The notes beneath the pieces are model-generated. The model searched no databases. It saw only the letters and a list, made by a program, of their open reading frames with translations, and was not told the origin of the DNA. Source: Albimonas pacifica (GTDB taxonomy: Bacteria > Pseudomonadota > Alphaproteobacteria > Rhodobacterales > Rhodobacteraceae). Taken from it: a stretch of 64,000 bases of DNA. Below, piece by piece: positions 43,334-52,496 of this stretch. How positions within the stretch are numbered: the first letter of the stretch is position 1; each line of letters opens with the position of its first letter. The stretch lies in contig NZ_FOQH01000002.1 in NCBI RefSeq assembly GCF_900113695.1, positions 310,001 to 374,000 of the forward strand, given 5' to 3'. Made by a program: the position numbers and the translations under genes.

Positions 43334-46300
43334 ATGATCCTCAACCGCATCCGCGCCCTCTTCGATCCCGCGATCCTCGCGCTCGTCCTGTTCGGGGCGA
43401 TCCTCGGGGCCGCGATCTGGTTCATGGGGCCGCTGCTCGCCATCGGCGAGGCGCGGCCCTTCGACGGCCTGTGGGGCCGGCTGGTGGCCATCGGGGCGCT
43501 CGCGGCCTTCGTCGTGATCGCCTGCCTCGCCATCCTGCTGCGCCGGCGCGGCCGGGACCGGGCGATGACCCGCGCCATCGTGGAGGAGGTCGCCGACCCC
43601 GAGGACGCCGCGGCCGCCGCCGAGCTCGACGAGCTGCGCGCCCGCATGGCCGAGGCGCTGGGCGTGCTGCGCGGCCGGGGGATGCGCGGCCGCTTCGGCG
43701 CGCGGCGGCTGTTTCAGCTTCCATGGTACGTGATCATCGGCCCGCCCGGCGCGGGCAAGACCACGGCCATCGTGAACTCCGGCCTGCATTTCCCGCTGGC
43801 CGAGCGCATGGGCAAGACCGCGCTGGGGGGCGTCGGCGGCACGCGCAACTGCGACTGGTGGTTCACCGACGAGGCGGTGCTGCTCGACACCGCCGGGCGC
43901 TACACCACGCAGGAGAGCGGCGGCGAGGCCGACGCGAAGGCCTGGACCGGGTTCCTCGACCTGCTGAAGAAGCACCGCGGCCGGCAGCCGATCAACGGCG
44001 CGCTGGCGGCGATCAGCCTCTCCGACCTCGCCGTGCAGTCGGAGGCGGAGCGGCGCGACCACGCCCGCGCCGTGCGCAATCGCCTGGCCGAGCTGCGCGA
44101 GCGGCTGGGGGTGAGCTTCCCCGTCTACGTGATCTTCACCAAGGCCGACCGCATCGCCGGCTTCCAGGAGTTCTTCGAGGATCTCGGCGCCGCCGAGCGC
44201 GAGCAGGTCTGGGGCTTCACGCTGCCCTACGAGAAGAAGCCCCGGGGCGCGCCGCTCGCCGGCTTCGGCGCCGAGTTCGAGGCGCTGCTGGAGCGGCTGG
44301 AGAACCGCTCGCTCGAGCGGATGCAGGCCGAGAGCGACCCCCAGCGCCGGGCGCTGGTGCAGGGCTTCCCCTCGCAGGTCGCCTCCCTGCGCGGCGCGGC
44401 GGAGGGGTTCCTGTCGGACGTCTTCCGCGACAGCCGCTACGAGGCGCGACAGCTCCTGCGCGGGGTCTACTTCACCTCCGGCACGCAGGAGGGGGCGCCC
44501 ATCGACCGGCTGATGGCGGGCATGGCGCGCACCTTCGGGATCTCGCGCCAGGCGGTGGGGTCGGGCGCGGGGCAGGGGCGGAGCTACTTCCTCACCCGCC
44601 TGCTGACCGGCGTGGTGTTCCCCGAGGCGGGGCTGGTCTCGGCCGACGACCGGGTGGAGCGGCGCTATCGCTGGACCCGGCGGGGGGCGGCGGCGGCGGG
44701 CGTGCTGGCGCTGGCCGGCGCCTGCGCGGCCTGGACCGTCAGCTACCGCGCCAACGCCGCCCTGATCGCCGGCGCCCAGGACCGCGCGGCGCAGTTCCGC
44801 GAACTGGCCGCCCGGATCCCCGGCAGCCCGGTGGGCGACGACGACCTCGCCTCGGTCCTGCCCGCGCTGGACCTGCTGCTGGGCCTGCCCGGCAACCCCG
44901 CCGCCGGCGACCCGGAGCCGCCGGTGGAGGAGACCTTCGGCCTCTACCAGGGCGACGCCGTGGGGACCGAGAGCGCGCAGGCCTATCGCGCCGCCCTCAA
45001 CGCCCTGCTGCTGCCGCGCCTGCTCTACCGGCTGGAGACGCAGATGCAGGCCAGCCTCAACGACCCCGAGCTGCTGTTCGAGGCGCTGAAGGTCTACCTG
45101 ATGCTGGGTCTCCAGGGCCCGATGGCGCCCGAGATCGTGCGCCGCTGGATGCGCGTCGACTGGGCCGTGGCCCTGCCGGGCGAAGAGGCGGCGCAGGCGT
45201 CGCTCGCCCTCCACCTCGACCGGATGCTGGCCCAGCCGATGCGCGAGATCGCGCTGAACGGCCCGCTGGTCGACCAGGTCCGCGGCCTGCTGTCGGAGAC
45301 GCCGCTGGCCGAGCGGGTCTACCGCTCCATCGTCGGCAGTCCCGAGGCGCGCGACCTGCCCGCCTTCCGCCTGACCGAGGCCGGCGGCCCCGCCGCCTCG
45401 CGCGTGCTGCTGCGCCCCTCGGGCAAGCCGCTGTCGGAGGGGGTCGAGGGCGTCTACACCCGCGCGGCCTTCCACCGGCTGGTGCTGCCCGAGGTGCTCT
45501 CCATCGCGGCCCGGGTGCGCGACGAGGCCTGGGTGCTGGGCCCGCGCGGGGAGGTCGAGACCTCCCCCGCCGGCCTCGCGCGGATCGGGCGGGACGTGCT
45601 GGGGCTCTATTACACCGACTACGTCTCCCGCTACGACGGGCTGCTGGCCGACATCGACGTGGTCCCGGTCGAGAGCCTGAGCCACGCGACCGAGGTGGTG
45701 AACGTGCTCTCGGGCCCCACCTCGCCGCTGGTCGCGATCCTCGAGGCGGTGGCGCGCGAGACGCGCCTGAGCCGCCCGCCGCCGGAGGCCGGCGTCGCCG
45801 GCGCCGCCGTGGGGGCGGCCGGCGCGGCGGCGGACCTGGCGCGGACCGAGGCGGTCTCCGCGCTCGACGCCCGCGGGCAGGCGCTGTTCGACGCGATCTC
45901 CGCCGCCTCCCCGGGCGCAGGCGAGGCCGTGCCGGAGCGGCCCGGCCAGTTCGTCGAGGACCGCTTCGCCGCCCTGCACGCCTTCGTGGAGGCGCCGCAG
46001 GGCGCGCCTTCGGAGCTGGACGGCGTGGTGGCGAGCCTCACCGAGGTCTACCGCGAGCTCAACCGCCTGTCGCTGGGCCAGGATACGGGGACCGCGCTGG
46101 CCGGGCAGGGGGGCGGCGCCGCGGCGCGCCTGCAGGAGCGGATCGGGCGGCTGCCCGCGCCCATGGACCGCTGGGCGAGCCAGGTGGCCTCCGCCTCCTC
46201 CGGCGTCGCCGTGGGCGGCGCGCGGGCCGAGCTCAACGCGCTCTGGCAGGCGCAGGTGCATCCATTCTGCTCCCGCGCGCTGGAGGGGCGCTATCCCTTC

Positions 46301-46924
46301 GACCGCTCCGCCGCGGCCGACGTGGCGCTGCAGGACTTCGGGCGGCTGTTCGGCCCGCAAGGGCTGATCGACGGCTTCTTCCAGGAGCATCTGCTGCCCT
46401 TCGTCGACGCCGCCGCCTCGCCCTGGCGGTGGAAGCGGGTGAACGACGTGGACTTGGGCATCTCCGACGCGGTGCTGGCCCAGTTCCAGAAGGCGGCCGA
46501 GATCCGCGACAGCTTCTTCCTCGCCCCCGGCCAGCCGGCGATCACCTTCGACCTGACGCCGGTGGCGCTCGACCCCAACGTCCAGCAGGTGGTGGTGGAG
46601 ATCGAGGGGCAGGAGGTCTCCTACGCCCACGGGCCGCCCGAGGTGACGCCGCTGAAATGGCCCGGCGCGGCCGGCGGGCGCACCCGCGTCGCGATGAGCC
46701 CCGCGCAGGCGGGGATCGAGAACACGCTCTCGCGCGAGGGGCCCTGGGCCTGGTTCCGGCTGCTCGACGCGGCCGAGCTGCGCCGCACCAACGTCACCGA
46801 CCGCAACCGGGTGATCTTCAACATCGGCGGGCGCATCGCGATCTTCCAGCTGCGCGCCGGCTCCGCGCTGAACCCGTTCTCCGGGTCCGCCGTCCGGGGG
46901 TTCCGATGCCCGAGCTCGCTCTGA
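43334..46924 (+). CDS. tssM: T6SS inner-membrane protein TssM (IcmF)
   Basis: 1196 residues, usual size. Two transmembrane helices at about 15-75 precede a cytoplasmic GTPase-like domain with an intact Walker A GPPGAGKTTAI (about 136). A third helix (about 452-475, GVLALAGACAAWTVSYRAN) and the large periplasmic IcmF domain follow, ending with the TssJ-binding region (GPWAWFRLLDAAELRRTN). With TssJ and TssL it forms the trans-envelope complex. Its last 19 bases overlap tagF. Confidence 0.97.
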   Translation: MILNRIRALFDPAILALVLFGAILGAAIWFMGPLLAIGEARPFDGLWGRLVAIGALAAFVVIACLAILLRRRGRDRAMTRAIVEEVADPEDAAAAAELDELRARMAEALGVLRGRGMRGRFGARRLFQLPWYVIIGPPGAGKTTAIVNSGLHFPLAERMGKTALGGVGGTRNCDWWFTDEAVLLDTAGRYTTQESGGEADAKAWTGFLDLLKKHRGRQPINGALAAISLSDLAVQSEAERRDHARAVRNRLAELRERLGVSFPVYVIFTKADRIAGFQEFFEDLGAAEREQVWGFTLPYEKKPRGAPLAGFGAEFEALLERLENRSLERMQAESDPQRRALVQGFPSQVASLRGAAEGFLSDVFRDSRYEARQLLRGVYFTSGTQEGAPIDRLMAGMARTFGISRQAVGSGAGQGRSYFLTRLLTGVVFPEAGLVSADDRVERRYRWTRRGAAAAGVLALAGACAAWTVSYRANAALIAGAQDRAAQFRELAARIPGSPVGDDDLASVLPALDLLLGLPGNPAAGDPEPPVEETFGLYQGDAVGTESAQAYRAALNALLLPRLLYRLETQMQASLNDPELLFEALKVYLMLGLQGPMAPEIVRRWMRVDWAVALPGEEAAQASLALHLDRMLAQPMREIALNGPLVDQVRGLLSETPLAERVYRSIVGSPEARDLPAFRLTEAGGPAASRVLLRPSGKPLSEGVEGVYTRAAFHRLVLPEVLSIAARVRDEAWVLGPRGEVETSPAGLARIGRDVLGLYYTDYVSRYDGLLADIDVVPVESLSHATEVVNVLSGPTSPLVAILEAVARETRLSRPPPEAGVAGAAVGAAGAAADLARTEAVSALDARGQALFDAISAASPGAGEAVPERPGQFVEDRFAALHAFVEAPQGAPSELDGVVASLTEVYRELNRLSLGQDTGTALAGQGGGAAARLQERIGRLPAPMDRWASQVASASSGVAVGGARAELNALWQAQVHPFCSRALEGRYPFDRSAAADVALQDFGRLFGPQGLIDGFFQEHLLPFVDAAASPWRWKRVNDVDLGISDAVLAQFQKAAEIRDSFFLAPGQPAITFDLTPVALDPNVQQVVVEIEGQEVSYAHGPPEVTPLKWPGAAGGRTRVAMSPAQAGIENTLSREGPWAWFRLLDAAELRRTNVTDRNRVIFNIGGRIAIFQLRAGSALNPFSGSAVRGFRCPSSL

Positions 46925-47556
46925 CCCCGCCCGCGGCGCCGGGCCCCTGGGGCTGGTACGGCAAGGCGCCGGGGCGGGGGGACTTCTTCCGCCGCGGCCT
47001 GACGCCGGGCTTCGTGGCCGCCTGGGACGCCTGGATGCAGGCGCTGATCCGCACCGGGCGCGACGCCCTGGGGGAGGGGTGGCGGGCGGCCTATTTCTCC
47101 GCCCCCGTCCGCCGCTTCGCCCTGTCGCCCGGGCTCTGCGGGCCGCGCGGCGCGGTCGGGGTGATGATGCCCAGCGTCGACCGGGTGGGGCGGCAGTTCC
47201 CGCTGTGCCTCGCCGCCGAGACCGACGCCTCCGCCCCCGCCGCCTGGCAGGCCGCGGCGCCGTACTTCGAGGAGCTGGAGACCGCCGCCCTGTCGATGCT
47301 GCATCTCGACGCCGCGCCCGAGCGGCTGGCCGAGGCGCTGCCCGCGATGATCCCCGCCGCCCCCGCTCCCTCCGCCCCGCTCGCCGCGGCGCTGGAGGGG
47401 CTGGCGGCGCGGCCGCGCGGCTCGCTCTGGGTCGCCGAGCTGGCCGACGGGCCGCACGCGCTGCTCGCCGACGGGATGCCCTGCGGGGCGGCCGAGGCGG
47501 CGGCCCTCTTCGACCCGGGGGCCGGGCGCCGCGCTCCGCCTCCTCCCGCCGGCTGA
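46906..47556 (+). CDS. tagF: T6SS accessory/repressor TagF
   Basis: 216 residues. GWYGKAPGRGDFFRRGLTPG and GVMMPSVDRVGRQFPLCLAA are TagF hallmarks. In Pseudomonas and Agrobacterium TagF blocks T6SS assembly post-translationally by binding Fha. There a PppA domain is sometimes fused to TagF; here TagF and PppA are separate neighbours (21 bases apart), which supports a joint off-switch. The ATG at 46906 lies inside the tssM end; SD not obvious, so coupled translation is likely. Confidence 0.93.
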   Translation: MPELALTPPAAPGPWGWYGKAPGRGDFFRRGLTPGFVAAWDAWMQALIRTGRDALGEGWRAAYFSAPVRRFALSPGLCGPRGAVGVMMPSVDRVGRQFPLCLAAETDASAPAAWQAAAPYFEELETAALSMLHLDAAPERLAEALPAMIPAAPAPSAPLAAALEGLAARPRGSLWVAELADGPHALLADGMPCGAAEAAALFDPGAGRRAPPPPAG

Positions 47557-47577
47557 TCCCGTGAAGGACCCCCGACG

Positions 47578-48306
47578 ATGACCGATATTTCCCCGGCGCG
47601 CCCGCGCCGATCCAGCGCGCGCACCCATGTGGGCCGCGTGCGCGAGGTGAACGAGGACGCGATCCTCTCCATGCCGCGGCCCGGGTTCTGGGCGGTCTCG
47701 GACGGCATGGGGGGCCACGACGCGGGCGACTTCGCCTCCCGCACGGTGGTCGAGGCGCTGGGGGCGCTGTCGCCCGACCTCGCCCCGGCGGAGGTGATGC
47801 ATGAAGCGCGCGAGGCGGTGCAGGAAGCCCATCGGCGCATCGGCGCCGAATCCGCCCGCCGCGGCGGGGCGGTGATCGGGGCGACGGTGGTGATCCTGGT
47901 GCTGGCGGGCGAGCACTTCCTGTGCCTCTGGGCCGGGGACAGCCGCCTCTACCGCCTGCGCGGAGGCCGGCTGGAGATGCTGAGCATCGACCACTCGGTG
48001 GTCGGCGAGCTGGTGGAGCGGGGCGAGCTGACCTTGGCCGAGGCCGAGCATCACCCGCGGGCGAACCAGATCACCCGCGCCGTGGGCGTGGGCGCGCGGC
48101 TCGAGATCGACAAGCGCCGGGGGGAGGTGCTGCCGGGCGACCGCTTCCTGCTCTGCTCCGACGGCCTGACCCGCCACGTGGACGAGGCTGCGCTCGCCGC
48201 CGCCCTGCGCGAGGCGCCCGTCGAGACCGCCGCCGGGGCGCTGGTCGAGCGGGCGCTGGCCGGCGGCGGGGCCGACAACATCTCGGCCATCGTGGTCGAG
48301 GCCTGA
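47578..48306 (+). CDS. PppA-like PP2C phosphatase of the T6SS
   Basis: 242 residues, a complete PP2C domain. Metal-binding motifs are REVNEDAI, SDGMGGHDAGDFAS, WAGDSRLYRLRGG, SDGLTRHVDE and GGADNISAIVVE. It should remove phosphate from the FHA protein and oppose the PpkA-like kinase encoded at the other end of the cluster. It is the last recognisable T6SS regulatory gene; a GC repeat and hairpin follow. Confidence 0.93.
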   Translation: MTDISPARPRRSSARTHVGRVREVNEDAILSMPRPGFWAVSDGMGGHDAGDFASRTVVEALGALSPDLAPAEVMHEAREAVQEAHRRIGAESARRGGAVIGATVVILVLAGEHFLCLWAGDSRLYRLRGGRLEMLSIDHSVVGELVERGELTLAEAEHHPRANQITRAVGVGARLEIDKRRGEVLPGDRFLLCSDGLTRHVDEAALAAALREAPVETAAGALVERALAGGGADNISAIVVEA

Positions 48307-48355
48307 GCCCGCCGCCGGAGCCTGCGCCCGGACCCGGCCCGCCCCGCCGCGCGTC

Positions 48356-48391
48356 CCCCGTCCCGCGCCCCGTCCCGCGCCCCGTCCCGCG
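48356..48391. repeat. Three tandem 12-bp repeats CCCCGTCCCGCG
   Basis: Perfect copies start at 48356, 48368 and 48380 in the gap between the phosphatase and the hydrophobic protein. They may simply reflect slippage in GC-rich DNA. Confidence 0.75.
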
Positions 48392-48395
48392 CCCT

Positions 48396-48416
48396 GGGCG
48401 CCCGGGCCGGGCGCCC
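48396..48416 (+). terminator. GC hairpin after the phosphatase gene
   Basis: GGGCGCCCG (48396-48404) and CGGGCGCCC (48408-48416) form a perfect 9-bp stem with a 3-base loop. Its position suggests that the T6SS operon ends here and that the next gene is expressed separately or by read-through. No T-run follows. Confidence 0.45.
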
Positions 48417-48522
48417 GCCGGAGCCGCCGCCCGGGGCGCGGGCCAAAGCCGCCCCGATCCTGGCCGAGGCGCCCGCCCGGGGCGCCGCGGCCGCCCCTGA
48501 CCTTCCGCGCCGAGAGGCCCCC

Positions 48523-49512
48523 ATGCCCTGCTTCTGTCACGCCCCCGCCAGCGCCGCCCGGATGCAGTTCTCCGCCGGCCTGCCCACGATCGGGACCCCG
48601 CCGCTCGCCCTGCAGATGGCGGCCGCCCTGCCGGCGCTGACCGCCGAGCCGCGGGCGGACCTCGCCCTGGCCGCGGGGATGGGGTCGTTGCGCCTGCCGG
48701 GGGTCTCGATGCCCGGCCTCGGCGGGCTGGGGGCGACGCTGTCGCTGACGATGGGGAGCTTCGCGCTGGGCGACCTGCCGAGGCTCGAGTTCCAGATGCA
48801 GCAGATGGCGGGCTCCTTCGCCGCCAACGTCTGGCCGCGGCTGGGGTGGCTGGCCTCGCTGCCGCTGGGGCCGCTGATGAACCTGTCGCTGGTCGCGCGC
48901 CTGGCGCTGACGCTGCAGGGGATCGGCCTCGATCCGTTCACGATGGGCCCGCCCGCCGTGCCGGCGCTGGGCGCGATGCGCTTCGCGCTGACCGCGCCGC
49001 AGCTCGCGATGGCGCGGATGCTGGCGGGCCTGCCGCCGCTCGCCGCGCTGCTGCCGGCGCTGAACCTGCCGCCGCTGGGCGAGGGCGGGGCGGCGGCGCT
49101 GGCCAACCATCTCGGCGGGCTCGCGGCGCTGAGCCCGCCGGCGCTGGCGATCCCGATGCCGGTGATGATGCGGCTGGGCATGGCGCTGGAGGCGCTGGGC
49201 ACGATCCAGGCGGCGTTCGGGCCGCTGACGCCCGCGACCTTCGGGCGGATCTCGGCGATGCTGCGGATGTGGGGCGGGGTCTCGATGGCGCTGCCGCTGG
49301 GGGCGCTGGCGCTGTCGGCGCAGCTCGACGCGCTGCCGGCGCTGGAGGATGTGACGATGGGGGCGGGGATGGCCGGCGCCTTCGCGGGCTTCGCGCCGCC
49401 GCGCCTGCCGGCGATGGGTTTCCTGAGCGTGATGCTGGCGCTGCAGGGGGGGCTCGCGATGTCGCTCGACATGCCGGTCTTCGACCAGTGCGCGCTGTGC
49501 CCCTTCGCCTAG
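48523..49512 (+). CDS. Leu/Ala/Met-rich lysine-free protein, candidate T6SS effector
   Basis: 329 residues, not recognised. It is built from successive amphipathic Leu/Ala/Met/Gly/Pro-rich stretches (GLGGLGATLSLTMGSFALGD, MARMLAGLPPLAALLPALNL). I see no lysine or tyrosine in the whole sequence. It starts MPCFCHA and ends DQCALCPFA, so a Cys pair lies at each end. There is no normal signal peptide, and the helices are too Pro/Gly-interrupted for a typical transporter. Being the last gene downstream of a T6SS, on the same strand, it could be a membrane-active effector or a structural accessory. Codon use matches the neighbours; GAGAGG precedes the ATG. Confidence 0.6.
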   Translation: MPCFCHAPASAARMQFSAGLPTIGTPPLALQMAAALPALTAEPRADLALAAGMGSLRLPGVSMPGLGGLGATLSLTMGSFALGDLPRLEFQMQQMAGSFAANVWPRLGWLASLPLGPLMNLSLVARLALTLQGIGLDPFTMGPPAVPALGAMRFALTAPQLAMARMLAGLPPLAALLPALNLPPLGEGGAAALANHLGGLAALSPPALAIPMPVMMRLGMALEALGTIQAAFGPLTPATFGRISAMLRMWGGVSMALPLGALALSAQLDALPALEDVTMGAGMAGAFAGFAPPRLPAMGFLSVMLALQGGLAMSLDMPVFDQCALCPFA

Positions 49513-49601
49513 GCCGCGCGGCCCCCGCGCCTTGACGCGCCCCCGGCCGGGCGGCATCCCATGGGGCCGGGATCGGCACGCGAGGCGAGGAGGGTCATGC
49601 G

Positions 49602-50684
49602 GTGAAGGGCGCCCCGCTGTTGAACCTCGTGCTGGCCGTGGTGCTGGCGATGGCGGTGGGCGAGCTGCTGATCGTCGGCCGCCCGATCCTGGTGCCCATC
49701 GTCACCGCGGTGATCTCGGTCTACCTGATGGCCTCGGCCACCGAGGCGCTGCGCCGCATCGGCCTGCTGCGCCGCCTGCCGCGCGCCGCCCTGCGCGCGC
49801 TGGTGCTGCTGATCTTCGCGCTGGGCCTCTACGCCTTCGCGGTCGTCGTCGCCTCGACCATCGGCGAGATCGCCGCCGTCGCCCCCGGCTACCAGGCGAA
49901 TTTCGAGGCGCTGGCCGACCGGCTGGAGCGGCGCTTCGACGTCGACATGCAGAAGGTCGTGGACGACGCGTTCCGGGTGACCTTCGGCGGGCTGGACCTT
50001 CGCGCGGTGATCCTGGGCGTGCTGGGGGGCTTCACCTCGGTCGGCTCGACGGCCTTCCTGGTGGTGATCTACGCGGGCTTCCTGATGGTCGAGCAGCCGG
50101 GGTTCCCCGCCAAGCTCTCCGCCGCGCTGGGCGACCCCGAGGACGCCCGCGACGCGGCGCGCATCCTCGCGCAGATCAACGCCCGGATCGGCGAATACCT
50201 GGCGGTGAAGACGCTGATCAACCTGATCCTGGGCATCCTGTGCCTCGCGATCCTGCTGGCGATGGGCTCGGACTTCGCGCTGTTCTGGGCGATCGTGATC
50301 GCGATCCTGAACTACATCCCCTACGTCGGCTCGCTGCTGGGGGTGGCCTTCCCGGTGCTGCTGTCGGTGGCGCAGGAGGGGTCGCTGGGCCATTCGCTGG
50401 CGCTGGCGGCGATGCTGATCGCGGCCCAGGCCTCGGTCGGCAACGTGCTGGAGCCGCGGATGATCGGCCGCCAGCTCAACCTCAGCCCCTTCGCGGTGAT
50501 GGCGGCGCTGTCGGTGTGGTCGGCGATCTGGGGGCTGGCGGGCGCGATCCTGGCGGTGCCGATGACCGCGATGCTGGTCATCGTGCTGGAGCATTTCCCC
50601 GCCACCCGCTTCCTCGCCGTGCTGATGTGGAACGAGGTCCCCCCGCAGGGCGCCGCCGCCCCGCCGCGCCCGCGCGACGGCTGA
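49602..50684 (+). CDS. AI-2E family transporter (PerM-like)
   Basis: 360-residue inner-membrane protein with about eight hydrophobic segments. The family pattern of two N-terminal helices, a soluble stretch (about 85-130) and the C-terminal block is visible (FALFWAIVIAILNYIPYVGS, ASVGNVLEPRMIGRQLNLSP). Family members export autoinducer-2, ions or other solutes; the substrate here is unknown. GTG start at 49602 with AGGAGG at 49588-49593; the nearby ATG at 49597 runs into a stop. Not evidently related to the T6SS. Confidence 0.87.
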   Translation: MKGAPLLNLVLAVVLAMAVGELLIVGRPILVPIVTAVISVYLMASATEALRRIGLLRRLPRAALRALVLLIFALGLYAFAVVVASTIGEIAAVAPGYQANFEALADRLERRFDVDMQKVVDDAFRVTFGGLDLRAVILGVLGGFTSVGSTAFLVVIYAGFLMVEQPGFPAKLSAALGDPEDARDAARILAQINARIGEYLAVKTLINLILGILCLAILLAMGSDFALFWAIVIAILNYIPYVGSLLGVAFPVLLSVAQEGSLGHSLALAAMLIAAQASVGNVLEPRMIGRQLNLSPFAVMAALSVWSAIWGLAGAILAVPMTAMLVIVLEHFPATRFLAVLMWNEVPPQGAAAPPRPRDG

Positions 50685-50710
50685 TCGCGCGGGCGCGGGG
50701 CGCGCGCGGC

Positions 50711-52081
50711 TCAGGCCCGGCGGACGGCGGGGATCAGGCGGGTGAGGCTGACGCAGGCCCCGACCAGCGCCGCGCCGACGCCGAGCCAGAGCGCGACATG
50801 CACCCCCCGCTCGGGCGACACGGCGAGGCACAGGGCCACCGCCGCCGCCCCCACCGACTGGCCCAGCAGGCGCGAGGTGGCGAGGATGCCGCCCGCCCCG
50901 CCCGAGCGCTCGCGCGGGGCGGAGGACATGATCGCCAGCATGTTGGGCGACTGGAAGAAGCCGAAGCCGATCCCGCAGATCACCAGCCGCCAGCCGATGT
51001 CGACCGGCCCCGCGCCCGGCTCGATCGTCGAGAGCAGCGCCAGCCCCGCGCCCAGCACCGCCAGCCCGAAGCCGCCCAGCAGGCCGGGGGGCACGCGCTC
51101 GGACAGGCGCGGGGCGATCACCGACATCACCACCAGCGCCGCCGGCCAGGGCATGATCAGGAGCCCGGTCTGCACCTGGGAGAAGCCGAGCTCGTAGTGC
51201 AGCAGGAACGGCAGCACCACGAAGGACAGCCCCTGCACCGAGAAGGCGACGATGGCGGTGGCCGAGGACAGCGCGAAGAGCGGCGCCTTGAAGAGGTCGG
51301 CCGCGAGCAGCGGCGCGGGCCGGCCCGCCTCGCGCCGGCGCAGCGCCACGGCGAGGACCGCGGCCGCGCCGAGCGCCGCCAGCGCCGGGCCCGCGCCCAG
51401 GTGCGCCGCGCCTGCGATGGCGAAGAGCAGGCAGGAGAACATCGCCGCGCACAGGGCGGCCGCGATCCCGTCGAAGGCGCGCGCGCTGCGCTCGACCGCG
51501 GGCAGGGTGCGGTGGCAGATCACGGTCGCGACCGCCGAGGTCGCCGCCGCCTGCAGGAACAGCCACGGCCAGTCCGCGGCCGCCAGGATCGCCGAGGTCG
51601 CCGTCGGCCCCGCGGTGATCGAGACCCCCACGATCATCGCGTAGAGCCCCAGCCCCCGCCCCATCCGGTCGGGCGGGTAGAGCGCCCTTATCAGCGCCGG
51701 CGTGGTGGCCGAGGTGGCGGCCGCGCCGATGCCCAGCACCGCGCGCCCCGCGATCAGCATTTCCAGCGAATCGGCGAGCCCCGCGATCAGGGCGCCGGCG
51801 GCGAAGATCGCGAGGCCGGCGGTGAACACGCGCTCGTGCCCGAAGATCTCGCCCATCGCCGCGCTGGGCAGCAGCCCCGCCACCACGGCGAGGTAGTAGA
51901 TGTTCACGATCCAGATGGTCGTCGCCGGCGCCACCCCCAGCCCCTGGGCGATGGCGGGCAGGGCGGTGGAGGTCATCGAGATGTCGATGGTCACCACCAC
52001 CACCGAGGCGAACAGCACCGGCAGGGTGATGCGCCTGAGCCCGGGGGCGGGGCGGCCCGCGCGCTGCTCGATCCCGCTCAT
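50711..52081 (-). CDS. MFS transporter, DHA2 (EmrB/QacA) type
   Basis: 456 residues with about 14 predicted membrane segments. Family motifs are TIDISMTSTALPAIAQGLGV (the D-x-x-x-x-N/T-x-A-L-P motif of DHA2 drug exporters), ERVFTAGLAIFAAGALIAGL and GRAVLGIGAAATSATTPALI. It probably exports drugs or metabolites by proton exchange. The ATG at 52081 was preferred over an upstream codon at 52228, whose 49 added residues are low-complexity. Convergent with the AI-2E family gene. No regulator lies beside it. Confidence 0.88.
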   Translation of the reverse strand: MSGIEQRAGRPAPGLRRITLPVLFASVVVVTIDISMTSTALPAIAQGLGVAPATTIWIVNIYYLAVVAGLLPSAAMGEIFGHERVFTAGLAIFAAGALIAGLADSLEMLIAGRAVLGIGAAATSATTPALIRALYPPDRMGRGLGLYAMIVGVSITAGPTATSAILAAADWPWLFLQAAATSAVATVICHRTLPAVERSARAFDGIAAALCAAMFSCLLFAIAGAAHLGAGPALAALGAAAVLAVALRRREAGRPAPLLAADLFKAPLFALSSATAIVAFSVQGLSFVVLPFLLHYELGFSQVQTGLLIMPWPAALVVMSVIAPRLSERVPPGLLGGFGLAVLGAGLALLSTIEPGAGPVDIGWRLVICGIGFGFFQSPNMLAIMSSAPRERSGGAGGILATSRLLGQSVGAAAVALCLAVSPERGVHVALWLGVGAALVGACVSLTRLIPAVRRA

Positions 52082-52341
52082 GCGCCGGCCCCGGCGCGGA
52101 GGGTCGGAGGGCGGCCTGGCGCCGCGCGCTCGCCTTGGGTGAGGTCCATGGGGGTCGAGGCTCCGGTCTCCCGCGGGCGCAGGGCCCGCCGCGTCGCCGC
52201 CGCGCGATGGGCGGGGCGGCGCCTGCACTCAAGCGCCGGCCGGCCGGCAAGTCAAAGGTTTGCGGAGGGTGTCGCCGGGGCAGGGGGTCGGGCCGCGGGC
52301 GGCGCGGCGTGCCCCGGCGGTGCGCTCGGGGGCGGCCGCGC

Positions 52342-52368
52342 GAGGCTCCGGGTCAGGCCCGGGGCGCC
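52342..52368. repeat. REP-like palindrome, degenerate copy 2
   Basis: GAGGCTCCGGGTCAGGCCCGGGGCGCC is a copy with one mismatch (T for C) in the left arm of GCCCCGGG-N5-CCCGGGGC. It lies in the 245-base gap between the MFS and polyprenyl synthase genes. Confidence 0.5.
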
Positions 52369-52496
52369 TGTGAGGCGGGCGGTCCGCAGATGCGCCGAGG
52401 CTTCGGCGCCCGCACGATCCGGACCGGATCCGGAGGGTCCGGCGGGGAGCCGAGGACGCGGGGACAGGGCGCACGCGGCCGGGGCCGGCGGCCGGG

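Noticed and set aside
41411-46630. A 1739-codon minus-strand open frame opposite tssK, tssL and tssM
   Set aside because: Same explanation; the plus strand carries intact, diagnostic TssL and TssM sequence throughout.
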